In this document: positions 43,646 to 51,377 of the stretch, one piece after another
Position numbering within the stretch: the first letter of the stretch is position 1
How the letters are laid out: the number at the start of each line of letters is the position of its first letter
From: an uncultured Dehalococcoidia bacterium
Lineage (GTDB): Bacteria; Chloroflexota; Dehalococcoidia; Bin125
DNA: 64,000 nt
Assembly (NCBI GenBank): GCA_958295515.1
Contig: CATQGW010000003.1
Coordinates: forward strand, 1 to 64,000
Direction of reading: 5' to 3'
Notes under the pieces: model-generated
Database searches by the model: none
Told to the model about the DNA's origin: nothing
The model's input: only the letters and a program-made list of their open reading frames with translations
Position numbers and translations under genes: made by a program

Positions 43646-44028
43646 CCCCCCAACAGCCCCCGTCACCCCCGCCCAACAGCTCCCGTCACCCCCGCCCAAC
43701 AGCTCCCGTCACCCCCGCCCAACAGCTCCCGTCATTCCCGCCCAATAGATCCCGTCATTCCCGCGAAAGCGGGAATCTCCCCCGCGAACCTCCCAGTCCC
43801 ACTTATCCGTCATTCCCGCGAACGCGGGAATCTCTCCCGCAAACCTCCCGCGCCCCCTTTTCCGTCATACCCGTGCTTGCCACGGGTATCTCGCCGTGCA
43901 ACCTCCGAAGCCCCCTTATCCGTCATTCCCGCGAACGCGGGAATCTCCCCCGCGCAACCTCCGAAGCCCCGCCACGAGATTCCCGCTTTCGCGGGAATGA
44001 CGAAAACGACCCGCCACCCCCGCCCCCG
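43646..44028. repeat. REP-like array with 23-bp tandem half-units
   Basis: The 383-base gap between the ferredoxin and the protease-like gene is filled by one repeat family. From 43659 to about 43773 five units begin CCCGTCA at exact 23-bp spacing (43659, 43682, 43705, 43728, 43751), with the filler CCAACAGCT. Then come full palindromes, CGTCATTCCCGCG...CGCGGGAATCTC, at about 43754, 43809 and 43921, one GTCATACCCGTG...CACGGGTATCTCGCCGTG version at 43864, and one inverted copy at 43975-44002. No gene is seen. Confidence 0.85.
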
Positions 44029-46953
44029 CTACTCCTCCGTCACCACCACCCGCGCCGGCACACCCTCCGCCACCCGAACACGCCAGCTGCGCACATCGGG
44101 ATCGACATCGCTCACCTGCGTCAGCGTGACCTCAAGACGCTCTCCGTCCGCATCCTCCAAACGCACCTGGAGATCGTCGAATTCGATCTCCCCCGTGTTG
44201 CGCAGCTGGAGGAAATGCGTCGTATCCCAGCGCAGATAGCTCGCCGGCAGGCCGGGGCACGGCTCGCGCCGGAACTCGACCGCCTGCTGGAGTGCAATCC
44301 CCGCCGGCGCCTCAAGCTCCCAATCGAGCGTTGAGCGCGGCGACGACGGCTGCGTCGGCTCCACGCAGATCGTGTCCGGGACTTCATCCGCCCGCCACGA
44401 AATCAGGAACACTTTGTCGTTCGACCCGCAGCGCCGCGGCGTGACCCGCTCGCCGTCCACCACCGAAATCAGCTGCTTGCCGTCGATCCGCGCCACGAAC
44501 ACCGCGTAGTGCCGCTCGTAACGCTCCGACATCCGCACGTTGCAAATGCTTCCCCCAATTCGCGGCTGCACCTCTCCCACGTAGAGCGGCAACGGCCAGG
44601 CCGCCGCCGAACCGAGCAGCGCCGTCCCTTCCACCGGCAGCTGCGGACGCTCGATATTCCGCCGCAGCGTCAGCAACGCGCGCCCCAGCGTCTCCGACCG
44701 CAGCACCTCCGTGCGGCGGATCACCATCCCTAGCAGATCATCCGTACACGGATCCACCAGCGCCGCCCCGTCGCGCCCCGTGCCCAACGCCTCCAACTCG
44801 ATCAGCCGCGCGCTCAGCTCGTCCAGCCGGATCGCCGTCACCCACGAACGCGCCAGATCGCCCGGGCGGTAGGAGACCAGATAGCCCCGCTCGCCGGCCA
44901 GCGAGTCACCCGTTCGCCCAAACCCCGCCGCCCGCCCCAGCGTCTCGCGCTCCACATCCCCGATCACCTCCAGCAGCGCCAGGCCGTTGCGCTCGTCAAT
45001 CGCCACCCGCACCACCGGCAGCACCAGCTCCCCGCGCGACACCGCGCCCCAGGGCGTGTGCTCCCCGATCAGCGCGTTGTCGACCAGAAACTGCCCGCGC
45101 CCCACGTAGATCGCCGTGCCGTCGTCGTTCAGCGACTCAAACTGCCACGCCGCCCCGCCGATCTGCTGGTCCAGCGCGCAGCCGGCCAGCGTCGTGCGCT
45201 CATCCCGCGCGCCTGGCGGCAACGCCTCGCGCGGCAACCGCACCGTCCAGCGCAGCGCCGCCGATTCGATCCAGCGATCGCCCGCCACCGCATACGGAAT
45301 CCGCCCCGCCGGCTCCGGGCAGGCAATCCCCCGCCCCCGCCGTTGCAGGCAGACCCGCACAATCCCGCTCTCGCCATCCACCCGCGTCACAATCCAACCC
45401 GCCTGCGCCAGCGCCGCGCCGTCCAGCAGCCGCTCCAGCCCCACGCTCCACTCCCCCTCGCCAATCGAAAGCCGAACCGCCGACGGCTCAAATGCTTCGG
45501 GAACCTCCCAACGCTGCCAGAACACCTCTGTCGCCGAACTCGACCGCTCGGTCAACCGCTGATACTCGCGCCCCGCCGCAGTGCCCGCGATCACCCGCCC
45601 GTCCGCGCCGATCAGGTCCGCGGCGAACGCCGCCCCGCTGACCAGCTCCGCCAGGTCCACCCGCAGCGAAACATTGAACTGCCAGGGACAGCTGGTGGTC
45701 GCCCCCAGCGTCGCCAGCTGCACCTCGCCGAACGGCTCCGTCGAGCGATGCAGCACCTCGCGAATCCGCCCGTTGCCGTCGCGGCCCTGGTCGGCAACGC
45801 AGGTCGGCGGCGGCGGCGCGCCGCCCGCCCCGGCGTTCGAGAACGCCAGCACATAGGTCGGTCCGTTGCTGCTCCCGCAGCGCCCCGACAGCTCCCAGCC
45901 GCCGCCCGTGAACGCGCTGCTCAAATCCGACCCCGGCGGTCCGCCCGCCACGCCCAACCACCAGTCGCCCTCCACCCCCGCGCAGGCCACCTCGGCGGGC
46001 GGCTCGGCCGCGTAGTGCCAGAGCAGCCGGCCGTCGGCGTTCAGCGCCGCCGGGCGCTGCTCCGGCAGGGCCGGCCACTGCCGATCGAGCGCCGCCAGCG
46101 CGCGCGCCAGACCCGCCCCGCCGTGTCCGTAGGTGCGCGCGGTCGAGCCGCCCCAATGCACCCCCAGCACCGCCCCGCAGGCATCCAGCACCGGCCCGCC
46201 GCTGCCCCCGCTGGCAAAGGTGACCGTCGTGCGAATCTCATCCTCCCAAACGCGCGTCACCTTCCCGCCCCGCGCCAGCGTCAGCGGACCCGAATAGGGA
46301 TAGCCGGCGTAGAACACCTCCGCGCCGAGATCGTCGGCGCTCGCATCCCGCAGCTCCACCGACGGCAATTGATTCACCACCTCATGGTCGTAAATCCCCA
46401 GCACCGCCGTATCCACGCCCGCATCCGCAGCCAGCACCGCCGCCGCCAACTCTCCATGCTGCGGATGCGTCAGCGTGACGAACGGCGGCGCCGCCCGCAC
46501 GACATGCGCAGCAGTCAGAAACCGCCCGCCGCCGATATGAAACGCTGTTCCCTTCGCCCGCGTCGTTTGCACCTGCCAGACCGAGCCGAACATCCGCTCC
46601 ACATCGGGAACGCAGGTCGAAGGGTCGGCGTACACCGGCGGCGCAGCAGCCGGATACGCCACCTGCTCCGCATCCAGCGCGACCGACCAGTCCATCCGGC
46701 TGCTGGCGATCCAGCGATCCGTCGCCGCCCGCTCGGGGCTCAGAAAACGCGACGTTGGGCAAATCGTCTCGCCGCCCGTCGGCTGAAAGCAGAACTCCAG
46801 CCGCCCGTCCTCATGCACCCGCGTCAGAATCCGCCCGCCCAGCTCATATTCGGCCGCCGGCCCGTCCGCGCCGACCGGCTCGGAGAGCAGAAACAGCGCC
46901 CCAACCAGCAGCAGGGCGGCAGCGAACAGCGTGCGGCGAGCGACGGTGGACAT
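44029..46953 (-). CDS. large secreted trypsin-like protein with a second, pseudo-protease domain
   Basis: A 974-residue exported protein. A signal peptide (residues 8-30) is followed by a 60-residue domain (residues 38-95; RVHEDGRLEFCFQPTGGETI, DRWIASSRMDWSV) and a trypsin-like domain with H150 (LTAAHVV), D181 (GVDTAVLG) and S251 (SGGSGGPVLD). A beta-rich middle region, a second copy of the 60-residue domain (GIVRVCLQRRGRGIACPEP, DRWIESAALRWTV) and a second trypsin-like region follow. In that region the triad is gone: VDNALI replaces the His motif, NGLALLEV the Asp motif and GRDGAAL the Ser motif. The C-terminus is beta-rich. It is probably a secreted protease or binding protein. Confidence 0.85.
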   Translation of the reverse strand: MSTVARRTLFAAALLLVGALFLLSEPVGADGPAAEYELGGRILTRVHEDGRLEFCFQPTGGETICPTSRFLSPERAATDRWIASSRMDWSVALDAEQVAYPAAAPPVYADPSTCVPDVERMFGSVWQVQTTRAKGTAFHIGGGRFLTAAHVVRAAPPFVTLTHPQHGELAAAVLAADAGVDTAVLGIYDHEVVNQLPSVELRDASADDLGAEVFYAGYPYSGPLTLARGGKVTRVWEDEIRTTVTFASGGSGGPVLDACGAVLGVHWGGSTARTYGHGGAGLARALAALDRQWPALPEQRPAALNADGRLLWHYAAEPPAEVACAGVEGDWWLGVAGGPPGSDLSSAFTGGGWELSGRCGSSNGPTYVLAFSNAGAGGAPPPPTCVADQGRDGNGRIREVLHRSTEPFGEVQLATLGATTSCPWQFNVSLRVDLAELVSGAAFAADLIGADGRVIAGTAAGREYQRLTERSSSATEVFWQRWEVPEAFEPSAVRLSIGEGEWSVGLERLLDGAALAQAGWIVTRVDGESGIVRVCLQRRGRGIACPEPAGRIPYAVAGDRWIESAALRWTVRLPREALPPGARDERTTLAGCALDQQIGGAAWQFESLNDDGTAIYVGRGQFLVDNALIGEHTPWGAVSRGELVLPVVRVAIDERNGLALLEVIGDVERETLGRAAGFGRTGDSLAGERGYLVSYRPGDLARSWVTAIRLDELSARLIELEALGTGRDGAALVDPCTDDLLGMVIRRTEVLRSETLGRALLTLRRNIERPQLPVEGTALLGSAAAWPLPLYVGEVQPRIGGSICNVRMSERYERHYAVFVARIDGKQLISVVDGERVTPRRCGSNDKVFLISWRADEVPDTICVEPTQPSSPRSTLDWELEAPAGIALQQAVEFRREPCPGLPASYLRWDTTHFLQLRNTGEIEFDDLQVRLEDADGERLEVTLTQVSDVDPDVRSWRVRVAEGVPARVVVTEE

Positions 46954-46964
46954 CGCGGCTCAGG

Positions 46965-48293
46965 CTACCGCGGGCGGTGGCGCACCAGCTGGCGCTTGAT
47001 CCCGCCCACATGCAGGCTGCTCGGCACCATCTGCGGCTCGCCCGCCAGCTCCAGCTGCGGCAGCACCGGCAGCATCGCGTGGAAAATCGCCCGCATCTCC
47101 CAGCGCGCCAGATTCGCGCCCAGGCAGAAGTGCTCCCCGTAACCGCCGAACGCGAAGTGGTCGTTCGGCTCGCGCCGAATGTCGAAGCGGTACGGGTCGG
47201 GGAAAACCTCCTCATCGCGGTTCGCCGAGGGGTACCACATCACGATCGAGTCGCCTTTGCGGATCGTCTTGCCACGCAGCTCGATGTCCTGCATCGCCGT
47301 CCGCTGGAACTGAATCACGATCGAGGTCCAGCGCAGAATCTCCTCCACCGCCGAGGGCACCAGCTCCGGGTGTGCGACCAGGTCATCCAGCTGATCGGGA
47401 TGATCCAGCAGCGCCTTAATCCCGCCCGTGATCGAGTTCCGCGTCGTCTCGTTGCCCGCCCCGATCAGCAGCCGGAAGTAGGCCGAAATCTCCCGCGGCG
47501 TGAGCGGCTCGCCGTCGATCTCCGCGTTCAGCAGATCCGAGAGCAGGTCATCGCGCAGCCCATGCTCCTGGCGCTCGCGCACCAGTCCCTCGTTGTAGAG
47601 GTTGAACTCCAGATTCACCCGCCGAATCGTCTGCTCCCGATCCTCGCCCGGCAGCCGAAACTCCGGGTCCGCCGCGCCCGCCGAGGCCTCCGTCCAGTGG
47701 AAAATCTGATCCCAATCCTCCTCCGGCACGCCGCCCATGTCGCAGATCGCCGCCACCGGCAGCTTCGCCGACAGCTCATGCACCACATCCACCGCCGAGC
47801 GATCCGCCCGCTCCGCGAAGTCCGCCACCACCTTCTCCGCGAAGGCCGAGACATAATCCTCCGACATCTCGCCGAAGTGATCCTCCAGCCGCTTCATCAT
47901 CCGCGGCGTGAAATGCCGCGCCACCAGCCCCCGATGCTGCCGATGCTCGGGCGGATCCATGAAGATGAAATCCGGCGGGTCGCTCGGATGCCCCCCGTAG
48001 CGGTTCGCGTTCACCTCCCGCGTGCGCTCCCCAATCCCAATCGACTCGTGGTCGTTCATCCGCAGAATCTGCGTGTTCGAGAACAGATCGGGGTGCGAGG
48101 AGATGAAGCGGATGTCGGCGTGCTTGGTGATCGCCCAGAACGGCTCAAAGCGCGCCCGCTGGTACCAAAACACCGGCGCCTCGCGCCGCAGCAGATCCCA
48201 CGCCTCCCACGGATACCCGTGCTCCACATAGAGATCCGTATCCGTGATGTTCAGGTTGTCCAGAGTCAGCCCGGTCGCCTCAGCCGTCACCAT
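46965..48293 (-). CDS. cytochrome P450 (CYP125-like), copy 1
   Basis: A 442-residue soluble P450. The I-helix reads AGNETTRNS, the K-helix EEILR holds the ExxR motif, and the heme-binding loop FGGYGEHFCLGANLAR contains Cys390. Overall it resembles the CYP125/CYP124/CYP142 steroid and branched-lipid hydroxylases of Mycobacterium (recalled). The ATG at 48293 has an AGGAGG ribosome binding site. It shares most of its sequence, the same length and the same heme-Cys position with the P450 at 49873-51201, so the pair arose by duplication. Electrons probably come from a ferredoxin such as that at 43454. Confidence 0.95.
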   Translation of the reverse strand: MVTAEATGLTLDNLNITDTDLYVEHGYPWEAWDLLRREAPVFWYQRARFEPFWAITKHADIRFISSHPDLFSNTQILRMNDHESIGIGERTREVNANRYGGHPSDPPDFIFMDPPEHRQHRGLVARHFTPRMMKRLEDHFGEMSEDYVSAFAEKVVADFAERADRSAVDVVHELSAKLPVAAICDMGGVPEEDWDQIFHWTEASAGAADPEFRLPGEDREQTIRRVNLEFNLYNEGLVRERQEHGLRDDLLSDLLNAEIDGEPLTPREISAYFRLLIGAGNETTRNSITGGIKALLDHPDQLDDLVAHPELVPSAVEEILRWTSIVIQFQRTAMQDIELRGKTIRKGDSIVMWYPSANRDEEVFPDPYRFDIRREPNDHFAFGGYGEHFCLGANLARWEMRAIFHAMLPVLPQLELAGEPQMVPSSLHVGGIKRQLVRHRPR

Positions 48294-48329
48294 CGCAAGC
48301 CTCCTAATCCAATGCCGCGCAGGATAGAG

Positions 48330-48864
48330 CTTTTCACCCCCACCGCGCCGCCCCGCATCCACCACACCGCCCCCGCCAACCCCGTCACGCCCACGCTTGC
48401 CAACCCCGCCACGCCCACGCTTGCCAACCCCGTCATTCCCGCGAACGCCCCCCGTCATTCCCGCGAACGCGGGAATCCCGCCGCCACCAGCACCCACCCC
48501 GTCACACCCGCGCCCCCCTTCCGTCACACCCGCGCCCTTCTTTTCCGTCATACCCGCACCCCCCTTTCCGTCACACCCGCGCCCTCTTTTTCCGTCATAC
48601 CCGCGCCCTCTTTTTCCGTCATACCCACGCCCTCTTTTTCCGTCATACCCGTGCTTGCCACGGGTATCTCGCCGTGACCAGCACCAAGCCCGCGAGCCAC
48701 CTCCCATCGCGTTCGCCCCACCCCGTCATTCCCGCCCCCCCTCGTCATACCCGTGCCCTCTTTTTCCGTCATACCCGCGCTTGCCGCGGGTATCTCGCCG
48801 TGCCCGGCACCAACATCGCAGCACACCTCAGCGAGATTGCCGCGGCGGAGCGCGGCAATGACGG
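48330..48864. repeat. REP-like array with 24-bp tandem half-units
   Basis: This fills most of the 670-base gap between the first P450 and the small toxin-like gene. It begins with two CACGCCCACGCTTGCCAACC repeats and one GTCATTCCCGCGAACGCGGGAAT palindrome. Seven units containing GTCA[CT]ACCCGCGCC then follow at 48501-48642, spaced 22-24 bp with the filler CCTCTTTTT. Full GTCATACCC...GGGTATCTCGCCGTG elements lie at 48642-48690 and 48768-48805. An inverted GCGAGATTGCCGCG...CGCGGCAATGACGG element ends the region at 48864. No gene is seen. Confidence 0.85.
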
Positions 48865-48963
48865 ACATGAGCGGATGACGTGACAGCCTCAGACGTGATG
48901 GCCTCAGAACAGCCGCGGCCACAGCAGCGCCCGATCCGGCAGGGACCAAGCGACGCGCGCTCG

Positions 48964-49239
48964 TCAGGGAGCCAGCGCGATCATGCTGTAGGTGATCTTT
49001 CGCGCCGCCTCATCCACCTCGTAGAACACCAGGTACGCGGGAGATACACCGAGAGTCACACACCAGAGAGTGCCGACGAGAAGCTGCGCGTTCGGCACCC
49101 CGATCGGGTCGGCGAGCAGCGCCCAGGACAGACCCTCAAGCATCTCCTCCAACCGCGGGTCATCGCCGCCGTACTCGTCGACCTTCGCCCAGAACTCCTC
49201 CGACGATTCGTCGAGTTCCCACCCGCTCCCGTACGCCAT
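48964..49239 (-). CDS. small RelE/ParE-like toxin candidate paired with a Panacea antitoxin
   Basis: A 91-residue protein with acidic N-terminal half (ELDESSEEFWAKVDEYGGDD) and a C-terminal beta-rich end, AYLVFYEVDEAARKITYSMI, that resembles the last strands of RelE/ParE-fold toxins. No catalytic residues can be assigned with confidence. The ATG at 49239 lies 10 bases after the stop of the DUF4065 gene on the same strand, the order and spacing expected of a toxin following a Panacea (PanA) antitoxin. The toxin assignment rests mostly on context. Confidence 0.6.
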   Translation of the reverse strand: MAYGSGWELDESSEEFWAKVDEYGGDDPRLEEMLEGLSWALLADPIGVPNAQLLVGTLWCVTLGVSPAYLVFYEVDEAARKITYSMIALAP

Positions 49240-49249
49240 CGAACCCCCG

Positions 49250-49822
49250 TTACCCCCGCCTCGCCAGCAACTCAGCCCCAATCCTCAGCGCTGCCTCTTC
49301 CGTCTCCTGATCGATCGGCTCGGCGCTCAGCCAGGCCGACTCGTAGGGAATGTCAGCCCGATCCTCGGCGAGAATCCAACCGGGTTCGCGGTGCGAATAG
49401 TCCGAGACTTCCCGCGCGGACATGCCCCGGAAAAAGTCGATGACCTTGTCAACGAGCGCCTGCTCCTCTGGCCGTAGGAACTCGGGATCCGGCTCGCAGC
49501 CTTCGCTCAGCACCAGCCGCTTCTGCGTGTAGGTGAAATAGGGCCGCTCTTCGACCTGTAGCCGCCCTTGCTCGATCAGCTCGTCGCGAGCGGCGAGGAG
49601 CTGTCGCGGAGCCGGCCCTTCCCGCAGCTTGTAGTAGGCCGCGCCTGTGATCGGCTTCCCGAGCTGCCGGTAGGCGGCGAAATCGGCGTAGTAGAGGATC
49701 TTGTTCAGCTTGATCGCGCCGAACGTCGGATCGTCATGCGCCTTTGCGGCGACGTACACGATCAGCTCCTTCAACCGCTTCGGGTCGAACTCGAACTGTC
49801 TGAGTTTGCGCTGCGTTCCCAT
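49250..49822 (-). CDS. Panacea-domain (DUF4065, SocA-like) antitoxin candidate
   Basis: A 190-residue protein with the DUF4065/Panacea domain: FDPKRLKELIVYVAAKAHDD, KLNKILYYADFAAYRQLGKP, ITGAAYYKLREGPAP and a C-terminal helical part (FRPEEQ-like FLRPEEQALVDKVIDFF, SDYSHREPGW). KLNK-LLYYADF and ITG-x-x-Y-x-x-x-x-x-GP are the family signature. Panacea proteins are the antitoxins of a wide set of toxin families, and SocA is an adaptor for ClpXP. The toxin-like gene follows at once. The locus lies between the two P450 genes and beside a repeat array. Confidence 0.85.
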   Translation of the reverse strand: MGTQRKLRQFEFDPKRLKELIVYVAAKAHDDPTFGAIKLNKILYYADFAAYRQLGKPITGAAYYKLREGPAPRQLLAARDELIEQGRLQVEERPYFTYTQKRLVLSEGCEPDPEFLRPEEQALVDKVIDFFRGMSAREVSDYSHREPGWILAEDRADIPYESAWLSAEPIDQETEEAALRIGAELLARRG

Positions 49823-49872
49823 TCGCTCGTTCCTGCGCCGCCGATCACCTGACCAAGCCCGTGTACCGCCCC

Positions 49873-51201
49873 CTACCGCGGGCGGTGACGCAGCATCTGC
49901 CGCTTAATCCCGCCCACATGCAGGAAGCCGATCACGTGCTCCGGCTCCGCCGCCAGCTCCAGATTGGGCAGCACCGGCAGCAGCGCGTGGAAAATCGAGC
50001 GCATCTCCCAGCGCGCCAGATTTGCCCCCAGGCAGAAATGCTCGCCGTAGCCCCCGAACGCGAAATGATCGTTCGGCTCGCGCCGGACGTCGAACTTGTA
50101 GGGGTCCTCGAACACCTCCTCGTCGCGGTTCGCCGAGGGATACCAGAGCACCACCGACTCGCCCTTGCGAATCGTCTGCCCGCGCAGCTCCACATCCTCC
50201 ACCGCCGTGCGCTGGAACTGAATCACGGTCGATGACCAGCGCAGAATCTCCTCCACCGCCGAAGGCACCAGCTCCGGGTGCGCGACCAGGTCGTCGAGCT
50301 GATCGGGGTAGTCGAGCAGCGCCTTGACCCCGCCCGAGATCGAGTTGCGCGTCGTCTCGTTGCCGGCCGCGAGCAGCAGCACGAAATAGGAGTGAATCTC
50401 GGCCGGCGACAGCTTGCGCCCCTCCACCTCGGCGCGCAGCAGATCCGAGAGCAGGTCGTCGCCCAGACCCTCGCGCTGGCGCTGCTGGATCAGCTCGTTG
50501 TTGTAGTGGAACCACTCCGTGCTAATCCGCCGGCTCGCCTGGCTCGGCGTCTCGCCCGGCAGACGGAACTCGGGGTCGTCTGCCCCCACCAGCACCTCGG
50601 TCCACTCGAAAATCTGCTCCCAGTCCTCCTCCGGCACGCCGCCCATGTCGCAGATCGCCGCGACCGGCAGCTTGGCCGAGAGCTCATGCACCAGATCCAC
50701 CGCCGAGCGCTCCCCCCGCTCCGCGAAATCCGCGATGATCTTGTCCGCGAAATCGCTGACGTAGTTCTCCGACATCGCCGCGAAATGATCCTCGAGCATC
50801 TTCATCATCCGCGGCGTGAAGTGCCGCGCCACCAGCCCGCGGTGCTGCCGGTGCTCGGGCGGATCCATGTAGATGAAGTCGGGCGGGTCGGCCGGGTTCC
50901 CGCCCGTGAAATTCATCTGGTCCGTGCGCTGCTTCTGCGCGTTGCCCAGCTTCCGCGCCGTGTTCAGCCGCAGCATCTGCGCGTTCGAGAACAGCTCCGG
51001 ATGGCTGCTGATGTAGCGGATGTCCGCGTGCCTGGTGATCGCCCAAAACGGCTCGAAGCCCGGCCGCTGGTACCAGTAGACCGGCGCCTCGCGGCGCAGC
51101 ACATCCCACTCCGCCCACGGATACCCGTGGTCCCGATAGCGGTCCGAATCGGTGATGTCCACCGTGTCGACGGTCAACCCCGGAGCTTCTGCGATCACCA
51201 T
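49873..51201 (-). CDS. cytochrome P450 (CYP125-like), copy 2
   Basis: A 442-residue P450 with AGNETTRNS, EEILR and FGGYGEHFCLGANLAR (Cys390), the same length and almost the same motifs as the copy at 46965-48293. Most differences lie in the stretch around residues 78-100 (LRLNTARKLGNAQKQRTDQM here against LRMNDHESIGIGERTREVNA) and in the region after the PEFRLPGE motif, which lies near substrate-recognition segments. The two may therefore have different substrates. The ATG at 51201 has GGAGGACGC upstream. It is divergent from the nitrite reductase gene. Confidence 0.95.
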   Translation of the reverse strand: MVIAEAPGLTVDTVDITDSDRYRDHGYPWAEWDVLRREAPVYWYQRPGFEPFWAITRHADIRYISSHPELFSNAQMLRLNTARKLGNAQKQRTDQMNFTGGNPADPPDFIYMDPPEHRQHRGLVARHFTPRMMKMLEDHFAAMSENYVSDFADKIIADFAERGERSAVDLVHELSAKLPVAAICDMGGVPEEDWEQIFEWTEVLVGADDPEFRLPGETPSQASRRISTEWFHYNNELIQQRQREGLGDDLLSDLLRAEVEGRKLSPAEIHSYFVLLLAAGNETTRNSISGGVKALLDYPDQLDDLVAHPELVPSAVEEILRWSSTVIQFQRTAVEDVELRGQTIRKGESVVLWYPSANRDEEVFEDPYKFDVRREPNDHFAFGGYGEHFCLGANLARWEMRSIFHALLPVLPNLELAAEPEHVIGFLHVGGIKRQMLRHRPR

Positions 51202-51377
51202 GCTGCGTCCTCCATCTCGTTGCTCACTGCCCGCATAATACGGATTGCAGGCAAACTGTGGCACAGGCCGCACAGGAAACATCCCCGTCACACGCCCGTC
51301 ACCTCCGCGCAACCATGCCCCCCGCCGCACGCGCCACACTTTCGGAGTACGTTGCAGTCGGCCCCAGGAGGCGCGGC

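Noticed and set aside
43659-43773. Regular 23-bp repeats considered as a CRISPR array
   Set aside because: The repeats are contiguous with a constant filler and no unique spacers. No cas genes are nearby, and the units are halves of a dispersed palindrome.
45058-48677. Long plus-strand open frames (694 and 640 codons) opposite the protease-like gene and P450 copy 1
   Set aside because: Antisense shadows rich in Arg, Pro and His. The minus-strand genes have signal peptide, catalytic triad and P450 motifs.
48964-49281. Longer 105-codon version of the small toxin candidate
   Set aside because: The extra 14 residues overlap the Panacea gene and are Gly/Arg-rich. The ATG at 49239 gives a compact protein directly after the Panacea stop.
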